This document shows positions 32,538 to 41,026 of a stretch of DNA of 64,000 nt, in pieces. The position numbers and the translations under genes were made by a program. Location: positions 1-64,000 of the forward strand of contig DASVPR010000049.1 in assembly GCA_036389485.1 (NCBI GenBank). Direction: 5' to 3'. Below the pieces are notes generated by a model, which saw only the letters and a program-made list of their open reading frames with translations, was not told where the DNA came from and did not search any database. The stretch comes from CADCVT01 sp036389485. Its GTDB lineage: Bacteria; Actinomycetota; Thermoleophilia; Solirubrobacterales; Solirubrobacteraceae. The number at the start of each line of letters is the position of its first letter. The stretch's first letter is position 1.

Positions 32538-34013
32538 CTAGTCGCCAGCGCGCAGGCGCTCGGCGTCGATCGCCGCGAAGCCGATCGTGTCGCCGCGCTC
32601 GGCGGCGGTGCCCTGCTCGTGCGCGACGCGCGAGACCGCGTCGGCCACCGCCGGCGCCACGTCGCGGTTGAAGACCGACGGCACGATGTAGTCCTCGCGC
32701 AGCTCGCCGTCCGGGATGATCGCCGCGATCGCCTCGGCGGCCGCGAGCTTCATGTCCTCGGTGATCGACCGCGCGCGGACGTCGAGCGCCCCGCGGAAGA
32801 TCCCCGGGAAGGCGAGCACGTTGTTGATCTGGTTCGGGTAGTCGGAGCGGCCGGTCGCGACGATCCGCGCGTACGGCCCGGCCTCCTCGGGCGTCACCTC
32901 GGGCGTCGGGTTCGCCATCGCGAAGACCATCGCGTCGTCGGCCATCCGGTCCAGCGCGTCGGCCGGCATCACGCGCGCGCCGCTGAGGCCGATGAAGAGG
33001 TCCGCGCCGTCGATCACGTCGCCCGGCCCGCCGCTGCGGCGGTCGGCGTTCGACGTCTCCGCGTACCAGCGCTTGATCGCCGGCATCGAGCCGTCGAGGT
33101 AGTCCTCGCGCTCGACGTGCAGCGCGCCGCGCGAGTCGCATCCGATCACGTCGCGCACGCCCGCCTCGAGCAGGATCTTCGTCACCGCGACGCCCGCCGC
33201 GCCGAGACCGACGACGAGCACCCGCAGGTCCCCGATCCGCTTCCCCGTGAGCTTCAGCGCGTTGAGCAGCGCGGCCAGCACGACGATGGCGGTGCCGTGC
33301 TGGTCGTCGTGGAAGACGGGGATGTCGAGCGATTCCTTCAGCCGCTCCTCGATGTCGAAGCAGCGCGGCGCGGAGATGTCCTCCAGGTTGATCCCGCCGA
33401 ACGTCGGCGCCAGCCGCTCGACCGTCGCGACGATCTCGTCGACGTCCTTCGTCGCCAGGCAGATCGGGAACGCGTCGACGCCCGCGAACTCCTTGAAGAG
33501 CATCGCCTTGCCCTCCATCACCGGCATCGCCGCCTCGGGCCCGATGTCGCCGAGGCCCAGCACCGCGGTCCCGTCGCTGACGACCGCGACGGTGTTCCGC
33601 TTGATCGTGTACTGGAACGCCTTGTCCGGCTCGGCCGCGATCGCCTGGCACACGCGCGCGACGCCCGGCGTGTAGGCCATCGAGAGGTCGTCGCGCGTCT
33701 TCAGCGGGATCTTGTTGTGCTGCTCGATCTTGCCACCGATGTGGAGGCGGAACGTCCGGTCCGTCGCGTCGACCACCCGCGCGCTCTTCACCTGGTCGAT
33801 CGCCGAGAGGATCGCGGACCAGTGGTCCTGGTCGCGCGCGTCGAGGGTGATGTCGCGCAGCGTGCGCCGCTCGTCGGCCTCGATGAGGTCGATCGCGCCG
33901 AGCAGCCCGCCCGCGCCGCCGATCGCGGTGAGCACCTCACCGAGCGCGCCCGGACGGTGCTCGAGCTCGACGCGGATGGTGAGGCTGTACTGGGCGGAGG
34001 TCGGGGCGGCCAT
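32538..34013 (-). CDS. NAD(P)-dependent malic enzyme with N-terminal ACT domain
   Basis: Oxidative decarboxylation of malate to pyruvate (491 aa, cytosolic). An ACT domain occupies about residues 1-85 (LTIRVELEHRPGALGEVL) and implies amino-acid allostery. The catalytic domain has YTPGVARVC, VMEGKAMLFKEFAGVDAFP, the metal site INLEDISAPRCF and FHDDQHGTAIV. The nucleotide fold carries VVGLGAAGVA. ATG 34013 is chosen; the upstream frame is Arg-rich and overlaps polA. Divergent from polA with overlapping -10 boxes. Confidence 0.93.
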   Translation of the reverse strand: MAAPTSAQYSLTIRVELEHRPGALGEVLTAIGGAGGLLGAIDLIEADERRTLRDITLDARDQDHWSAILSAIDQVKSARVVDATDRTFRLHIGGKIEQHNKIPLKTRDDLSMAYTPGVARVCQAIAAEPDKAFQYTIKRNTVAVVSDGTAVLGLGDIGPEAAMPVMEGKAMLFKEFAGVDAFPICLATKDVDEIVATVERLAPTFGGINLEDISAPRCFDIEERLKESLDIPVFHDDQHGTAIVVLAALLNALKLTGKRIGDLRVLVVGLGAAGVAVTKILLEAGVRDVIGCDSRGALHVEREDYLDGSMPAIKRWYAETSNADRRSGGPGDVIDGADLFIGLSGARVMPADALDRMADDAMVFAMANPTPEVTPEEAGPYARIVATGRSDYPNQINNVLAFPGIFRGALDVRARSITEDMKLAAAEAIAAIIPDGELREDYIVPSVFNRDVAPAVADAVSRVAHEQGTAAERGDTIGFAAIDAERLRAGD

Positions 34014-34027
34014 GCGGGCGCGAGGCA

Positions 34028-34036
34028 TCCTACGAT
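34028..34036. promoter_or_regulatory. Overlapping divergent -10 boxes, malic enzyme / polA
   Basis: ATCCTACGAT holds TACGAT (34031-34036), 6 nt before polA GTG 34043. Its complement holds TAGGAT (34033-34028), 14 nt before the malic enzyme ATG. The two promoters share three bases and should compete. Confidence 0.4.
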
Positions 34037-34042
34037 GGCGCG

Positions 34043-36628
34043 GTGGCGACGAACGGCGACGCACCGCGCGAGCTCTTCCTCATCGACGGCAACTCGCTCG
34101 TCTACCGGGCGTTCTTCGCGCTGCCGGAGTCGATCGCGACGTCGGACGGCCGGCCGACCAACGCGATCTTCGGCTTCGCCTCGATGCTCGTGAAGCTGCT
34201 GACCGACCACGGCGTGCAGCCGACGGTCGTGGTGTGGGACGCAGGATCGAGCGGTCGGCGCGAGGTCTACCCCGAGTACAAGGGCGACCGGCCGTCGCGC
34301 CCGGACCTGCTCGCCGAGCAGTACCCGCACATGGAGCCGCTGGTCGAGGCGTTCGGCTACACGAACTACCGCGTCGAGGGGTTCGAGGCCGACGACGTCA
34401 TCGCCACGATCACGCAGCGGGCGAAGGCGGAGGGGATCCCGGTGACCGTCGTCACCGGCGACCGCGACGCGTTCCAGCTCGTAGGGGACGGCGTGAAGGT
34501 CATGGCCACCTCGCGCGGCATCACCGAGACGAAGACCTACGACCGCCAGGCGGTGATCGACCGCTACGGCATCCCGCCCGAGCTGATCCCCGACTTCTAC
34601 GGCCTGAAAGGCGACACGTCGGACAACATCCCGGGCGTCCCCGGGATCGGTGACAAGACCGCCGCGCAGCTGCTCCAGCAGTTCGGCGACCTCGAGACGG
34701 TGCTCCAGAGCATCGACCAGATCTCCGGCGCCAAGCGCAAGGAGAACCTCACGAACCATGCCGACGACGCCCGCATCTCGAAGCAGCTGGCGACGGCGCA
34801 GTGCGAGGTGCCGGTCGACCTCGACATCCACGGCGAGCTCGCGCGCACGCCCGACCGCGCGCGCCTGCGCGAGGTCTTCCGCGACTTCGAGCTGCGCGAG
34901 CCGCTGCGCCGGCTGGAGGAGGCGCTCGGCGACGACGCGGCCGCGCCCGCGCCGCCGCCCGAGCAGGTCATCGCCGCGACGCTGCGCGCGGCGACGCTCA
35001 ACGACGTCGCGGCGCTGCCGGACGAGCCGGTCACGATCGCGGTGCGGCAGCCGGAGACGCCCGAGGGCGAGCTGCCGCCGGCCGGCGACGTGTGGCGCTT
35101 CGCTGTCGCCACCGGCGAGGAGGTGCTCGCGGGGGACTGCGACCACCCCCGGCAGGTCATGCTCGCCGCCGACGAGCGGCCGGTCACCGCGCACGACGCC
35201 AAGAGCTTCGAGGTCGTCCCCCCCAACCTCGCCCACGACACGATGCTCGCCGCGTACCTGATCGAGCCGGCCCGGCGCGCGTTCCCGGTGCGCGAGCTGG
35301 TCGAGGAGCGCGGGCTGGCGACGAACGTCGAGGACCCGGCCGCCGCCGACGCCGTCCGCCTGCGCGAGCTGGCGAGGTGGCAGCGCTCGCGGCTCGACGA
35401 GTGGGGACTGTCCCCCGTCATGGATGAGGTCGAGCTGCCGCTCGTGCACGTCCTGCGCGAGATGGAGGAGGCGGGCGTCCGGCTCAACGTCGCGCGCCTG
35501 CAGGAGGTGCGCGACCGCGTCCGCGCCGAGGTTCGCGACCTCGAGGACGAGATCTTCCGGCTGTGCGGCGAGGAGTTCGTCATCGGCTCCCCGCAGCAGC
35601 TCGGCGAGGTCCTGTTCAACAAGCTCGGCCTGTCGAAGAAGCGGCGCGGCAAGACCGGGTTCTCGACCGACGCGCGGGTCCTCCAGGCGATCCGCGGCGA
35701 GCACGAGGTCATCCCGAAGATCGAGCGCTGGCGCGAGCTCAACCAGCTCACCAAGACCTACCTGGAGGTGCTGCCCGACCTCGTCGACTCCCGCTCGCGC
35801 ATCCACACGCGCTTCGACCAGGCCGTCGCGTCCACCGGCCGCCTCTCGTCGACGGACCCGAACATGCAGAACGTCCCGATCCGGACGCCGCTCGGCCGCG
35901 AGATCCGCGGCTGCTTCGAGGCCGAGGACGGCAACGTGCTGATCAGCGCCGACTACTCGCAGGTCGAGCTGCGGATCCTCGCCCACATCGCCGGCGAGGA
36001 GGTGCTGAAGGACATCTTCAAGCGCGGCGAGGACGTCCACACGGCGACGTCGCGCGAGGTCTTCCAGGTGCCGGAGGAGCAGATCGACCCGGGCATGCGG
36101 TCGAAGGCGAAGATGATCAACTACGGGATCGTCTACGGCCTGAGCGACTACGGCCTCGCCGACCGGCTCAACATCCCGCGCGAGGAGGCCAAGACGTTCA
36201 TCGACGCGTACCTCGAGCGGTTCTCGGCGGTCGCCGCGTTCATCGCGTCCACCATCGAGCAGGCGCGCGAGCAGGGCTACGTGACGACGCTGTTCGGCCG
36301 GCGCCGGCAGATCCCCGAGCTGCGCGCGCGCAACTGGCAGACGCGCTCGCTCGGCGAGCGCCTCGCGGTCAACACGGTCATCCAGGGCACGGCGGCCGAC
36401 GTGCTCAAGCTCGCGATGATCCGCGCCGCTCGCGCGCTGAAGGACGAGGGGCTGCGGACGCGCCTCATCCTCACCGTCCACGACGAGCTGCTGCTCGAGG
36501 CGCCGGAGGCCGAGGTCGCCGCGGTGCGGACGCTCGTCGAGCGGGAGATGATCGCACCGTGGGAGCAGCGCGAGCCGCCGCTCGCGGTCGACGTCGGCGC
36601 CGGCCGCACCTGGCTGGAGGCGAAGTAG
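34043..36628 (+). CDS. polA: DNA polymerase I
   Basis: Repair and lagging-strand polymerase (861 aa). The 5' nuclease domain (about 8-270) begins LFLIDGNSLVYRAFFALP and has the Asp cluster in VEGFEADDVIA and VTGDRDAFQLV. The middle domain (about 300-450) keeps the fold but lacks the DxE and other carboxylates of the 3'-5' proofreading site. The polymerase domain has motif A DYSQVELRILAH, O-helix RSKAKMINYGIVYG and motif C TVHDELLLEAP. The O-helix carries Tyr where E. coli has Phe762, as in mycobacterial PolA. GTG start, overlapping -10 with malic enzyme. Confidence 0.96.
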   Translation: MATNGDAPRELFLIDGNSLVYRAFFALPESIATSDGRPTNAIFGFASMLVKLLTDHGVQPTVVVWDAGSSGRREVYPEYKGDRPSRPDLLAEQYPHMEPLVEAFGYTNYRVEGFEADDVIATITQRAKAEGIPVTVVTGDRDAFQLVGDGVKVMATSRGITETKTYDRQAVIDRYGIPPELIPDFYGLKGDTSDNIPGVPGIGDKTAAQLLQQFGDLETVLQSIDQISGAKRKENLTNHADDARISKQLATAQCEVPVDLDIHGELARTPDRARLREVFRDFELREPLRRLEEALGDDAAAPAPPPEQVIAATLRAATLNDVAALPDEPVTIAVRQPETPEGELPPAGDVWRFAVATGEEVLAGDCDHPRQVMLAADERPVTAHDAKSFEVVPPNLAHDTMLAAYLIEPARRAFPVRELVEERGLATNVEDPAAADAVRLRELARWQRSRLDEWGLSPVMDEVELPLVHVLREMEEAGVRLNVARLQEVRDRVRAEVRDLEDEIFRLCGEEFVIGSPQQLGEVLFNKLGLSKKRRGKTGFSTDARVLQAIRGEHEVIPKIERWRELNQLTKTYLEVLPDLVDSRSRIHTRFDQAVASTGRLSSTDPNMQNVPIRTPLGREIRGCFEAEDGNVLISADYSQVELRILAHIAGEEVLKDIFKRGEDVHTATSREVFQVPEEQIDPGMRSKAKMINYGIVYGLSDYGLADRLNIPREEAKTFIDAYLERFSAVAAFIASTIEQAREQGYVTTLFGRRRQIPELRARNWQTRSLGERLAVNTVIQGTAADVLKLAMIRAARALKDEGLRTRLILTVHDELLLEAPEAEVAAVRTLVEREMIAPWEQREPPLAVDVGAGRTWLEAK
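35403..35415. repeat. Dispersed 13-bp odd palindrome (GGGGACTGTCCCC) in polA
   Basis: GGGGACTGTCCCC encodes the W-G-L-S-P stretch in polA. The shorter copy at 53980-53990 is read in the same frame (GLSP) in the MocR gene. Confidence 0.6.
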
Positions 36629-37072
36629 GTGGACCGGGGCGCGGCGGTCGTCCTCACCGCGTTCGTCGGCGGGCTGATCGCGCTGCAGGCGCCGATCAAC
36701 TCGATGCTCGGCAAGGCGACCGGCAGCTTCCAGGCCGCCTTCATCTCGTTCGCGATCGGGACCGTCGTGCTCGCGATCATCGCCGCGTTCGCGAAGGGCG
36801 GCTTCGGCTCGATGGACGAGGCGCGGACGCTGTCGTGGTACTACCTCACCGGCGGCGTCCTCGGCGCGGCGTACGTGACGACCGTGCTGGTCACGGTGCG
36901 GGAGCTCGGGGCCGGCCCGGTGGTCGCCGCGACGATCGCCGGCCAGCTGTCGGCGTCGGTCGTGCTCGACCAGTTCGGGCTGCTCGGCCTGCCGAAGGAC
37001 CCGATCACGGTCGGCAAGGTGATCGGGGTGCTGCTGCTGGCGGCCGGCGTGTACCTGGTCGTGCGGGACTAG
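36629..37072 (+). CDS. YdcZ-like (DUF606) DMT-superfamily membrane protein
   Basis: A 147-aa integral membrane protein with about five helices, similar to the half-size EamA-like DUF606 family. N-terminal FVGGLIALQAPINSMLGKAT and the central GAAYVTTVLVTVRELGAG followed by PVVAATIAGQL are typical. GTG directly abuts the polA stop codon (0 nt), so it is translated by coupling. The transported substrate is unknown; family members usually work as homo- or hetero-dimers. Confidence 0.88.
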   Translation: MDRGAAVVLTAFVGGLIALQAPINSMLGKATGSFQAAFISFAIGTVVLAIIAAFAKGGFGSMDEARTLSWYYLTGGVLGAAYVTTVLVTVRELGAGPVVAATIAGQLSASVVLDQFGLLGLPKDPITVGKVIGVLLLAAGVYLVVRD

Positions 37073-37074
37073 CA

Positions 37075-37887
37075 GTGCAGAGCCGCCTGCTCGTCTCGTG
37101 CCCGGACCGCCCGGGGATCGTGGCCGCGGTGGCCGGCTTCCTGCACGGCGCGGGGGCGAACATCACGTCGTCGGCGCAGCACTCGGGCGACCGGTTCCAC
37201 ATGCGGATGGAGTTCGACCACGACGCGCCGCTCGACGGCTTCGAGGACGTCGCGTCACGCTTCGACATGGAGTTCTCGTTCACGCGCGCGGACGTGCCGA
37301 AGCGCGTCGCGATCTTCGTCAGCCGCGAGGAGCACTGCCTGCTCGACCTGCTCTGGCGGCGGCGCAGCGGCGAGCTGCGCTGCGAGGTCCCGTGCGTCGT
37401 CTCCAACCACGAGGTCGCCCGGGCGGACGTGGAGGCCTTCGGCGTCCCGTTCGTCCACATCCCGAACACCCCGGACACCCGGGCCGCGGCCGAGGAGGCG
37501 ATGCTCGGCGCCGTCGGAGGCAGCGTGGACCTCGTCGTCCTCGCCCGCTACATGCAGATCCTCAGCGGGGACTTCCTCGCGCGCGTGGGCGCGCCCGTGA
37601 TGAACATCCACCACTCCTTCCTGCCGGCGTTCGCGGGCGCGGCGCCGTACGAGCGCGCGCACGAGCGCGGCGTGAAGGTGATCGGCGCGACGGCGCACTA
37701 CGTGACCGAGGAGCTCGACGCGGGGCCGATCGTGGAGCAGGACGTCGAGCGGGTCACGCACGCCGACGACGTCGAGGCGCTGCAGCGCATCGGCCGGGAC
37801 ATCGAGCGCTCCGTGCTCGCCCGCGCGGTCCGCTGGCACCTCGAGGACCGCGTCCTCCTCGACGGAAATCGCACGATCGTCTTCTGA
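37075..37887 (+). CDS. purU: Formyltetrahydrofolate deformylase
   Basis: Hydrolyses 10-formyl-THF to formate and THF, supplying formate for PurT and balancing one-carbon pools (270 aa, cytosolic). An N-terminal ACT domain (about 1-75, SCPDRPGIVAAVAGFL) precedes the formyltransferase fold. The catalytic triad is N177 and H179 in NIHHSFLPAF and D215 in YVTEELDAGPI. GTG 37075 follows the preceding stop by 2 nt. Confidence 0.94.
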   Translation: MQSRLLVSCPDRPGIVAAVAGFLHGAGANITSSAQHSGDRFHMRMEFDHDAPLDGFEDVASRFDMEFSFTRADVPKRVAIFVSREEHCLLDLLWRRRSGELRCEVPCVVSNHEVARADVEAFGVPFVHIPNTPDTRAAAEEAMLGAVGGSVDLVVLARYMQILSGDFLARVGAPVMNIHHSFLPAFAGAAPYERAHERGVKVIGATAHYVTEELDAGPIVEQDVERVTHADDVEALQRIGRDIERSVLARAVRWHLEDRVLLDGNRTIVF

Positions 37888-37893
37888 GTCGGT

Positions 37894-37899
37894 TACATT
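37894..37899 (+). promoter_or_regulatory. Leaderless -10 box (TACATT)
   Basis: TACATT ends 9 nt before the ATG at 37909 of the small membrane gene. Confidence 0.45.
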
Positions 37900-37908
37900 C
37901 GCGCCACG

Positions 37909-38217
37909 ATGGCCACGTCTTCCGACCGACGCCGGCGCGCTGACCGACGGACCGGCGAGCGGCGCAGCGGCGCCGGCCGCCGCGCGGGCGACTACCGCGG
38001 CGGCTTCACGCCGGTCACGATCCTCATGTCGATCTGCGGCGCGCTCGTCGTCCTGTACCTCTTCTTCGTCGCGGTCGGCGGCGTCGACCCGACGGAGGAC
38101 AAGGGCTGGACGATCGCGGCGCTGGTCCTCGCGGCCCTGTGGCTCGCCTATTCCTGGCGGCGGCTGTGGGGCGGCGGCGCGTCGCCGACGTCCGACCGCG
38201 AGCGGCGCGGATTCTGA
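37909..38217 (+). CDS. Small membrane protein with C-terminal RERRGF motif (upstream of TOMM cassette)
   Basis: A 102-aa protein: very basic N-terminus (about residues 7-27, Arg-rich), then two hydrophobic helices (about 36-55 and 65-82) and the ending SDRERRGF. A second small two-helix protein, at 42559-42786, ends RARERRGF, and the pair brackets the RiPP genes. The gene ends one base before the TTGACA promoter element of the RiPP precursor, so it is a separate unit. I do not recognise the family. It may simply be a lineage-common small membrane protein rather than part of the cassette. Confidence 0.7.
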   Translation: MATSSDRRRRADRRTGERRSGAGRRAGDYRGGFTPVTILMSICGALVVLYLFFVAVGGVDPTEDKGWTIAALVLAALWLAYSWRRLWGGGASPTSDRERRGF

Positions 38218-38246
38218 TTGACACGGCTCCGTGGCGCGAATAGCGT
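38218..38246 (+). promoter_or_regulatory. Consensus sigma-70 promoter of the TOMM cassette
   Basis: A perfect TTGACA (38218-38223), a 17-nt spacer and TAGCGT (38241-38246). It is the best -35/-10 pair found in the window. Transcription would begin near 38253, giving a leader of about 20 nt. Confidence 0.75.
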
Positions 38247-38268
38247 CCCCTCACCGGACGAGAGGGGA
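38246..38268 (+). promoter_or_regulatory. Possible hairpin over the precursor-gene ribosome binding site
   Basis: TCCCCTC (38246-38252) is complementary to GAGGGGA (38262-38268), which is the Shine-Dalgarno region of the peptide gene; the loop is 9 nt. If the transcript begins upstream of 38246 the site would be sequestered. From the predicted start near 38253 it would be free. Start-site choice could thus tune translation. Confidence 0.35.
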
Positions 38269-38273
38269 GCGCG

Positions 38274-38615
38274 ATGGCGGGCGAGGAGCACCTCAAGGAA
38301 CTCAACGTCAGGCTCGAGCGGCTCGAGCGCAAGCTCGACACCGTGGCTCAGCCCGGGGCGTCGGCTGAGCTGACCGAGCAGGACATCTCCGCGTACCACA
38401 AGGTCCTCAACGCCTTCTGGGAGGACGGGACCTGCGGCATCAACGAGACGAGCCCGTGCGTGCTCCGCTGCAACGTCTGGAAGGGCGGCAAGGTCGTGCC
38501 CATCCCGCGCCCGAAGCGGTGCATCAACGAGTGCACGTGCGGCCCGTGCCAGATCGACCCGGGTGTGTTCGGCACCGTGGGTGACCGCCTGCGGTTCGGC
38601 GGGCTCGGCCTCTGA
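38274..38615 (+). CDS. Candidate RiPP (TOMM) precursor peptide, seven cysteines
   Basis: A 113-aa peptide immediately upstream of, and overlapping, a cyclodehydratase gene. Residues 5-25 form a heptad-like charged helix (HLKELNVRLERLERKLD), and a second short helix lies at about 34-50 (TEQDISAYHKVLNAFWEDG). This would be the leader. The C-terminal half has Cys at 54, 62, 66, 83, 87, 89 and 92 plus Thr and Ser neighbours (ETSPC, CINECTCGPC), plausible azoline substrates. The last residues are RLRFGGLGL. No family match is known to me, and it lacks the Nif11 or nitrile-hydratase leader look. The alternative is a metal-binding Cys-rich protein that is not a substrate. SD GAGGGGAG precedes the ATG. 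Confidence 0.7.
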   Translation: MAGEEHLKELNVRLERLERKLDTVAQPGASAELTEQDISAYHKVLNAFWEDGTCGINETSPCVLRCNVWKGGKVVPIPRPKRCINECTCGPCQIDPGVFGTVGDRLRFGGLGL

Positions 38616-41026
38616 GCCGCTACCGCCCCGCGCCGGGGCTCGAGATCGTCCGCCGCGCCGACGGCAGCTTCCTGCTGCGCTCGGACTTCCTCGCCGTGGA
38701 GCTGTCCGGCGAGAGCGCGGCGGACCTGGTCGAGCACGTCTTCGCGCCGGGCGCCGCCGTCGGCGTCGAGGAGATCGTCGCGCGGCTGCCCGGCTACCGC
38801 CCCGCGAGCCTCGTGGCCGAGCTGGAGCGGCTCGTGGGCGAGGGCGTGCTGGTCGAGGAGCGCGACGACGCACCGCGCGAGCTGGCGCCGTTCGCGGCGC
38901 TGCTCGACGAGATCGGGCTCGGCGCCGCGCCGACCCTGGAGCGCCTGCGCGAGGCCACGGTGCTCGTCACCGGGCTGGAGGCGCACGGCGCGCATGTCGC
39001 GCGGCTGCTCGCCGAGGCGGGGGTCGGCCGGCTCGTCCTCGCCGACCCGTTCCCGCTCGACCCGGCGCACCTTGCGCTGACGGGGCTGACGAACGCGGAG
39101 GACGTCGGCGTGCCGCGGGAGGACGCGCTGGCGCAGCAGCTCGCGCGCCCGGGGCTCGAGGTGGCGACGGCCGGCGAGCTGGATCGCGAGCGCATGGCCG
39201 GCCTGGTCGAGGGCTGCCGCCTCGCGATCGCGTGCTGGGACCGCGCCTACCACGCCGCGCACCACTGGGTGAACGCAGCGGCACTGCGCCACGACGTCCC
39301 GGCCCTGTTCGGCGAGCTGCACGCCACCCGCACCTACGCCGGGCCGCTCTACCTGCCGGGCCGCAGCGCGTGCTGGATGTGCTACCGGATGCGCCGCCTC
39401 GCCTGCGAGCAGGACTTCGACCGGGCGATGGCTGTCGAGGAGCACCTGGACCGCAAGCGCGCGCCCGCGCTGGCCGAGCGGCCACTGCTGCCGGGGCTTC
39501 CCGCGCAGCTCGGCGCGGCGCTCGCGCTCGAGGCGATCCGGCTGCTGGTCAAGCTCCACCAGCCGGCGCTCGTCGACAAGGTCGTCGAGCACGACGCGAT
39601 CCTCGCCGAGACGCGCACCCATCCGGTGCTCGTCAAGCCGTACTGCCCGACGTGCTCGAAAAGACCCGGCCGGGTGAGCCCGGCCGCCGACCGACTGCGA
39701 TCCGAGCCGCCGCCCTCCGGCCCGCCCCTGCATGAGCTGCGCGACCGGCTCGTCAGCGGGCGGACCGGGATCGTCGCCGACCTGCAGCCGAGCGGGCGCG
39801 ACGCGACCGAGCCCGCGCAGCCGCAGGTGTGGCGCGGCCGGCTCGCCAACCACCTCTTCCTGAGCGAGCCCGAGGACGCGCACATGGCCGTGTCGGGCAA
39901 GGGGATGACGCGCGAGGCCGCGTGGGACTCGTGCCTGGGGGAGGCGGTGGAGCGCTACTCCGGCGGCTGCTGGGACGCCGAGGAGACCGTCTACTGCCGC
40001 CGCGACGAGCTGGCGGGGCGCAGCCTCGACCCGGCGGACCTCGTGCTCTACGCGCCGGACCAGTACGCGACGCTCCGCTACGCCGCCTACACGCCGGAGA
40101 CGCGCTTGCGCTGGGTCCGCGGCCGCTCGCTCGTGCACGACGACGAGGTCTGGATCCCCGCGATCGCGGTCTTCATGGAGTACCAGGCCGCGGCCGAGGA
40201 GGAGTTCCTCTTCCCGGTGACGTCGAACGGCCTTGCGGCGGGGCCGTCGCGCGCGGCGGCGGTGCTCGAGGCGATCCACGAGGTGATCGAGCGCGACGCG
40301 GCGATGATCGCGTGGGCGAACCGCCTGCCCGCGGTGCGCTACGACGCCGAGACCCATCCCGATGAGGAGGTCCGCCGGCTCGCGCGCGCATACCGGCGCC
40401 GGGGCGTCGAGCTCGCGATCTACCGGCTGCCCGCCGACCACGACGTCGCCGTCATGCTCGCGGTCGCGTTCCAGCGCCGCGGCCGCGGGCCCTTCGCGGT
40501 CGTCGGCCTCGGCGCGGCGCTGGATCCCTGCGCCGCCGGGCGCGCCGCCGCGCTCGAGGTCGGCCAGGTGCGCCCGGCGTTCCGCGAGCGCGCGCGCACG
40601 CACGACGCGCCGCGCATCGCCGAGCTCGTCGCCGACCCGGCCGCGACCACCTCGCTGGAGGACCACGCGCTGCTGTACGCCGACCCGGCGATGGCGGAGG
40701 CGTTCGCGTTCCTCGACGGCGGCGGAACCGCGGACTGGCCGGCGCCCGAGCCGCTGAGCCCGGCGGAGGAGCTCGGGCGCGTCGTCGACGGCTTCGCCGC
40801 GGCCGGGCAGGACGTCCTCTACGTCGACCTGACCCCGCCCGACCTCGAGCCGCTCGGGCTGTACACGGCGCGCGCGGTGCTGCCCGGCTTCCAGCCGATC
40901 TGGTTCGGCGAGGGCGAGCGGCGCCTGGGCGGCCGCCGGCTGTTCGACCTCCCGCGGCGCCTCGGCCTGCGCGACGCGCCGAGCGACGCGGCCTCCCTCA
41001 ACCCGCTTCCCCACCCGATCGCATGA
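38612..41026 (+). CDS. Fused E1-like/YcaO TOMM cyclodehydratase
   Basis: A 804-aa ATP-dependent cyclodehydratase (C-D fusion) that converts Cys, Ser or Thr of a precursor to azolines. The N-terminal 85 or so residues look like a winged-helix peptide-recognition element. A ThiF/E1-like Rossmann domain follows (TVLVTGLEAHGAHVARLL), with two CxxC pairs (C254/C257, C345/C348) forming the usual zinc tetrathiolate. The YcaO domain has SGKG at 428-431, EAIHEVIERDA and ALEVGQVR. The C-terminus is PLPHP (798-802), the PxPxP hallmark of azoline-forming YcaO proteins. A stop at 38582 leaves CTG 38612, overlapping the precursor stop as CTGA, as the start that keeps the first strand. GTG 38696 would remove 28 residues. 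Confidence 0.88.
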   Translation: MSRYRPAPGLEIVRRADGSFLLRSDFLAVELSGESAADLVEHVFAPGAAVGVEEIVARLPGYRPASLVAELERLVGEGVLVEERDDAPRELAPFAALLDEIGLGAAPTLERLREATVLVTGLEAHGAHVARLLAEAGVGRLVLADPFPLDPAHLALTGLTNAEDVGVPREDALAQQLARPGLEVATAGELDRERMAGLVEGCRLAIACWDRAYHAAHHWVNAAALRHDVPALFGELHATRTYAGPLYLPGRSACWMCYRMRRLACEQDFDRAMAVEEHLDRKRAPALAERPLLPGLPAQLGAALALEAIRLLVKLHQPALVDKVVEHDAILAETRTHPVLVKPYCPTCSKRPGRVSPAADRLRSEPPPSGPPLHELRDRLVSGRTGIVADLQPSGRDATEPAQPQVWRGRLANHLFLSEPEDAHMAVSGKGMTREAAWDSCLGEAVERYSGGCWDAEETVYCRRDELAGRSLDPADLVLYAPDQYATLRYAAYTPETRLRWVRGRSLVHDDEVWIPAIAVFMEYQAAAEEEFLFPVTSNGLAAGPSRAAAVLEAIHEVIERDAAMIAWANRLPAVRYDAETHPDEEVRRLARAYRRRGVELAIYRLPADHDVAVMLAVAFQRRGRGPFAVVGLGAALDPCAAGRAAALEVGQVRPAFRERARTHDAPRIAELVADPAATTSLEDHALLYADPAMAEAFAFLDGGGTADWPAPEPLSPAEELGRVVDGFAAAGQDVLYVDLTPPDLEPLGLYTARAVLPGFQPIWFGEGERRLGGRRLFDLPRRLGLRDAPSDAASLNPLPHPIA

